In this document: positions 62,677 through 64,000 of the stretch, in pieces
Position numbering within the stretch: the first letter of the stretch is position 1
How the letters are laid out: every line of letters begins with the position of its first letter
Source of the DNA: SCGC-AAA076-P13 sp964276235
GTDB lineage: Bacteria; Pseudomonadota; Gammaproteobacteria; Magnimaribacterales; D2472
Length of the DNA: 64,000 bases
Assembly: GCA_964276235.1 (NCBI GenBank)
Contig: CAXYEK010000001.1
Location: 682,001-746,000, forward strand
Direction of reading: 5' to 3'
Made by a program: the position numbers and the translations under genes
The notes under the pieces: model-generated
What the model was told of the DNA's origin: nothing
The model's input: only the letters and a program-made list of their open reading frames with translations
Database searches by the model: none

Positions 62677-64000
62677 ATGAAAAATATTAGAAACTTTTCT
62701 GTCATAGCTCACATCGATCATGGTAAATCTACTTTATCAGATAGATTGATTGAATACTGTGGTGGACTTACTGCTAGAGAGATGTCTGAACAGATACTCG
62801 ATTCTATGGATATAGAAAGAGAGAGGGGAATCACAATAAAGGCTCAAGCTGTAACTTTAGAATATGAAAAAGATGATACTAAATATTTATTAAATTTTAT
62901 TGATACTCCAGGCCATGTCGACTTTTCATATGAAGTATCAAGATCTCTATCAGCATGCGAAGGAGCTTTATTAGTAGTTGATGGATCTCAGGGTGTAGAA
63001 GCTCAGACTTGGCAAACTGTTATACAGCTGTAGACCAAGGTCTTGAAGTTGTACCAGTAATTAATAAAATTGATTTACCCCAATCAGAGCCTGAAAGAGT
63101 TAAAAAAGAAATTGAAGACATGATAGGAATTAATGCAGATTCTGCTCCCTTGGTTAGTGCTAAGACAGGAGCTCGGCATTGAAGACCTTTTGGATATGTT
63201 GGTATCTGATATTCCTCCCCCAGAAGGAGATGCAGCAGCCCCTCTGCAGGCTTTAATAGTGGATTCTTGGTTTGATTCATACCTAGGTGTTGTTTCTTTA
63301 ATTAGAATAAAAAATGGATCAATAAAAACAGGACAAAAGTTTAAGATTCATTCAACAGGTCAGAGCCACAATGCTGATGAGATTGGAATTTTTTCTCCCA
63401 AGAAGCTTAAAAAAGATATTCTTTCTGCAGGAGAAGTGGGTTATTTAGTTGCAGGTATTAAAAATATTAAAGGCGCTCCGGTTGGGGATACTATTGTTCA
63501 ATCTAACGATGAAGTTACTGAATCTCTTCCTGGCTTTAAAAAAGTTAATCCAAAAGTTTTTGCATCTATGTTCACTGTTAGTTCTGATGACTACGAAAGG
63601 TTCAGAGATGCTTTATCAAAATTAATTCTTAATGATTCGTCGCTTGTATATGAACCAGAGGTATCTGATGCATTAGGTTTTGGTTTTAGATGTGGGTTTC
63701 TTGGAACCCTTCATATGGAAGTTATTAGAGAGCGATTGGAAAGAGAATATGATTTAGATTTAATTTCCACAGCACCCTCAGTGGAATATGAAGTGCTAAG
63801 AACTGATGGAGTTGTTTTAAAATGTGACAACCCATCACAGCTACCCGCACCAAATGACATAGAGGAGATTAGGGAACCTATTGTTAATACAACCATTCTT
63901 ACCCCTAATGAATATGTAGGAAGTGTGATCACTCTTTGTAGTGGAAAGAGAGGAACTCAAAAAGATATGACATACTTTGGTAATCAAGTTTCAATTGTTT
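62677..64000 (+). CDS. lepA: Elongation factor 4 LepA (two reading-frame breaks, runs off the window)
   Basis: NFSVIAHIDHGKSTLSDR is the P loop, ERERGITIKAQ the switch I region, and FIDTPGHVDFSYEVSRSL the G3 motif. The frame shifts near 63009 (one base missing, giving AQTLANCYTAVDQG) and near 63171 (one extra). LGFGFRCGFLGTLHMEVIRERLEREYDL is in domain III. About 440 residues are present; the C-terminal domain lies beyond the end. LepA is a ribosome-associated GTPase. Its position after a mucD-like gene is common in gammaproteobacteria. Confidence 0.93.

Noticed and set aside
63000..63180. Programmed ribosomal frameshifting in lepA
   Set aside because: There is no slippery heptamer with a following pseudoknot, the two shifts have opposite sign, and similar breaks occur in many neighbouring genes, which points to sequence error.
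1..64000. CRISPR arrays, rRNA genes, insertion sequences, prophage or integrase genes
   Set aside because: No regularly spaced repeats, rRNA signatures, transposase or integrase motifs were seen. The T4-like ligase is the only phage-type gene, and it has no phage neighbours.

Overview
The window is a compact, AT-rich bacterial chromosome segment with mostly abutting or overlapping genes. Gene order is gammaproteobacterial: murJ-ribF-ileS-lspA-ispH, smc-zipA-ligase, rpoE-rseA-like-mucD-like-lepA, and divergent ygfZ/sdhE. Together with the very low GC, tandem TonB-dependent receptors and small intergenic spaces, this points to a streamlined marine gammaproteobacterium, most likely of the SAR86 type. 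That placement is an inference from content and order; no database search was possible.

Layout. 0-8.3 kb: cell envelope and essential metabolism (MurJ, RibF, IleS, LspA, IspH, then an AmpD-AmpG-VanZ-like group for peptidoglycan recycling). 8.3-18.8 kb: groESL, folE with a divergent pterin synthase, maf, cysS, a PNPOx-family oxidase, a secreted NTF2-like protein, tRNA-Arg(CCT), a hydrolase fused to a membrane domain, thrS and yidD. 18.9-24.6 kb: two tandem paralogous TonB-dependent receptors, the first carrying six reading-frame breaks. 24.6-28.4 kb: thioesterase, secreted EEP-family protein, MerC-like and cupin proteins, and a SAM-riboswitch-controlled metY. 28.4-35.0 kb: a complete cytochrome c maturation cluster ccmABCDEFGHI, including a ccmD of only 57 codons. 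35.0-40.6 kb: an unusual smc, zipA, a T4-phage-like ATP-dependent DNA ligase and a lipoprotein transglycosylase. 40.6-54.2 kb: PreP-type protease, lipoproteins, mdh, alkB, a short-chain dehydrogenase, GST, a PAQR/hemolysin III protein and nrdAB with tandem NrdR boxes. 54.5-64 kb: glpK, an orphan ABC ATPase, serA, a DnaA-box cluster, ung, ygfZ/sdhE and the sigma-E operon running into lepA.

A dominant technical feature is about twenty single-base reading-frame breaks. They occur in genes expected to be essential (lspA, thrS, serA, lepA) as well as accessory ones, often in short homopolymers, and cluster at 19-22.5 kb and 54.5-63.2 kb, while 22.6-47.8 kb has none. Sequencing or assembly error is the simplest explanation. 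I give the span of each restored gene and mark where the frame changes.

The most interesting biology is: an SMC that appears to lack a hinge and carries two internal duplications; a T4-like ATP ligase where the NAD-dependent LigA normally sits; a SAM-II/SAM-V-type riboswitch on metY; a single protein that looks like RseA joined to the RseB C-terminal domain; a pterin synthase homologue missing two usual zinc-ligand histidines; and an intergenic DnaA-box cluster with a long inverted repeat.
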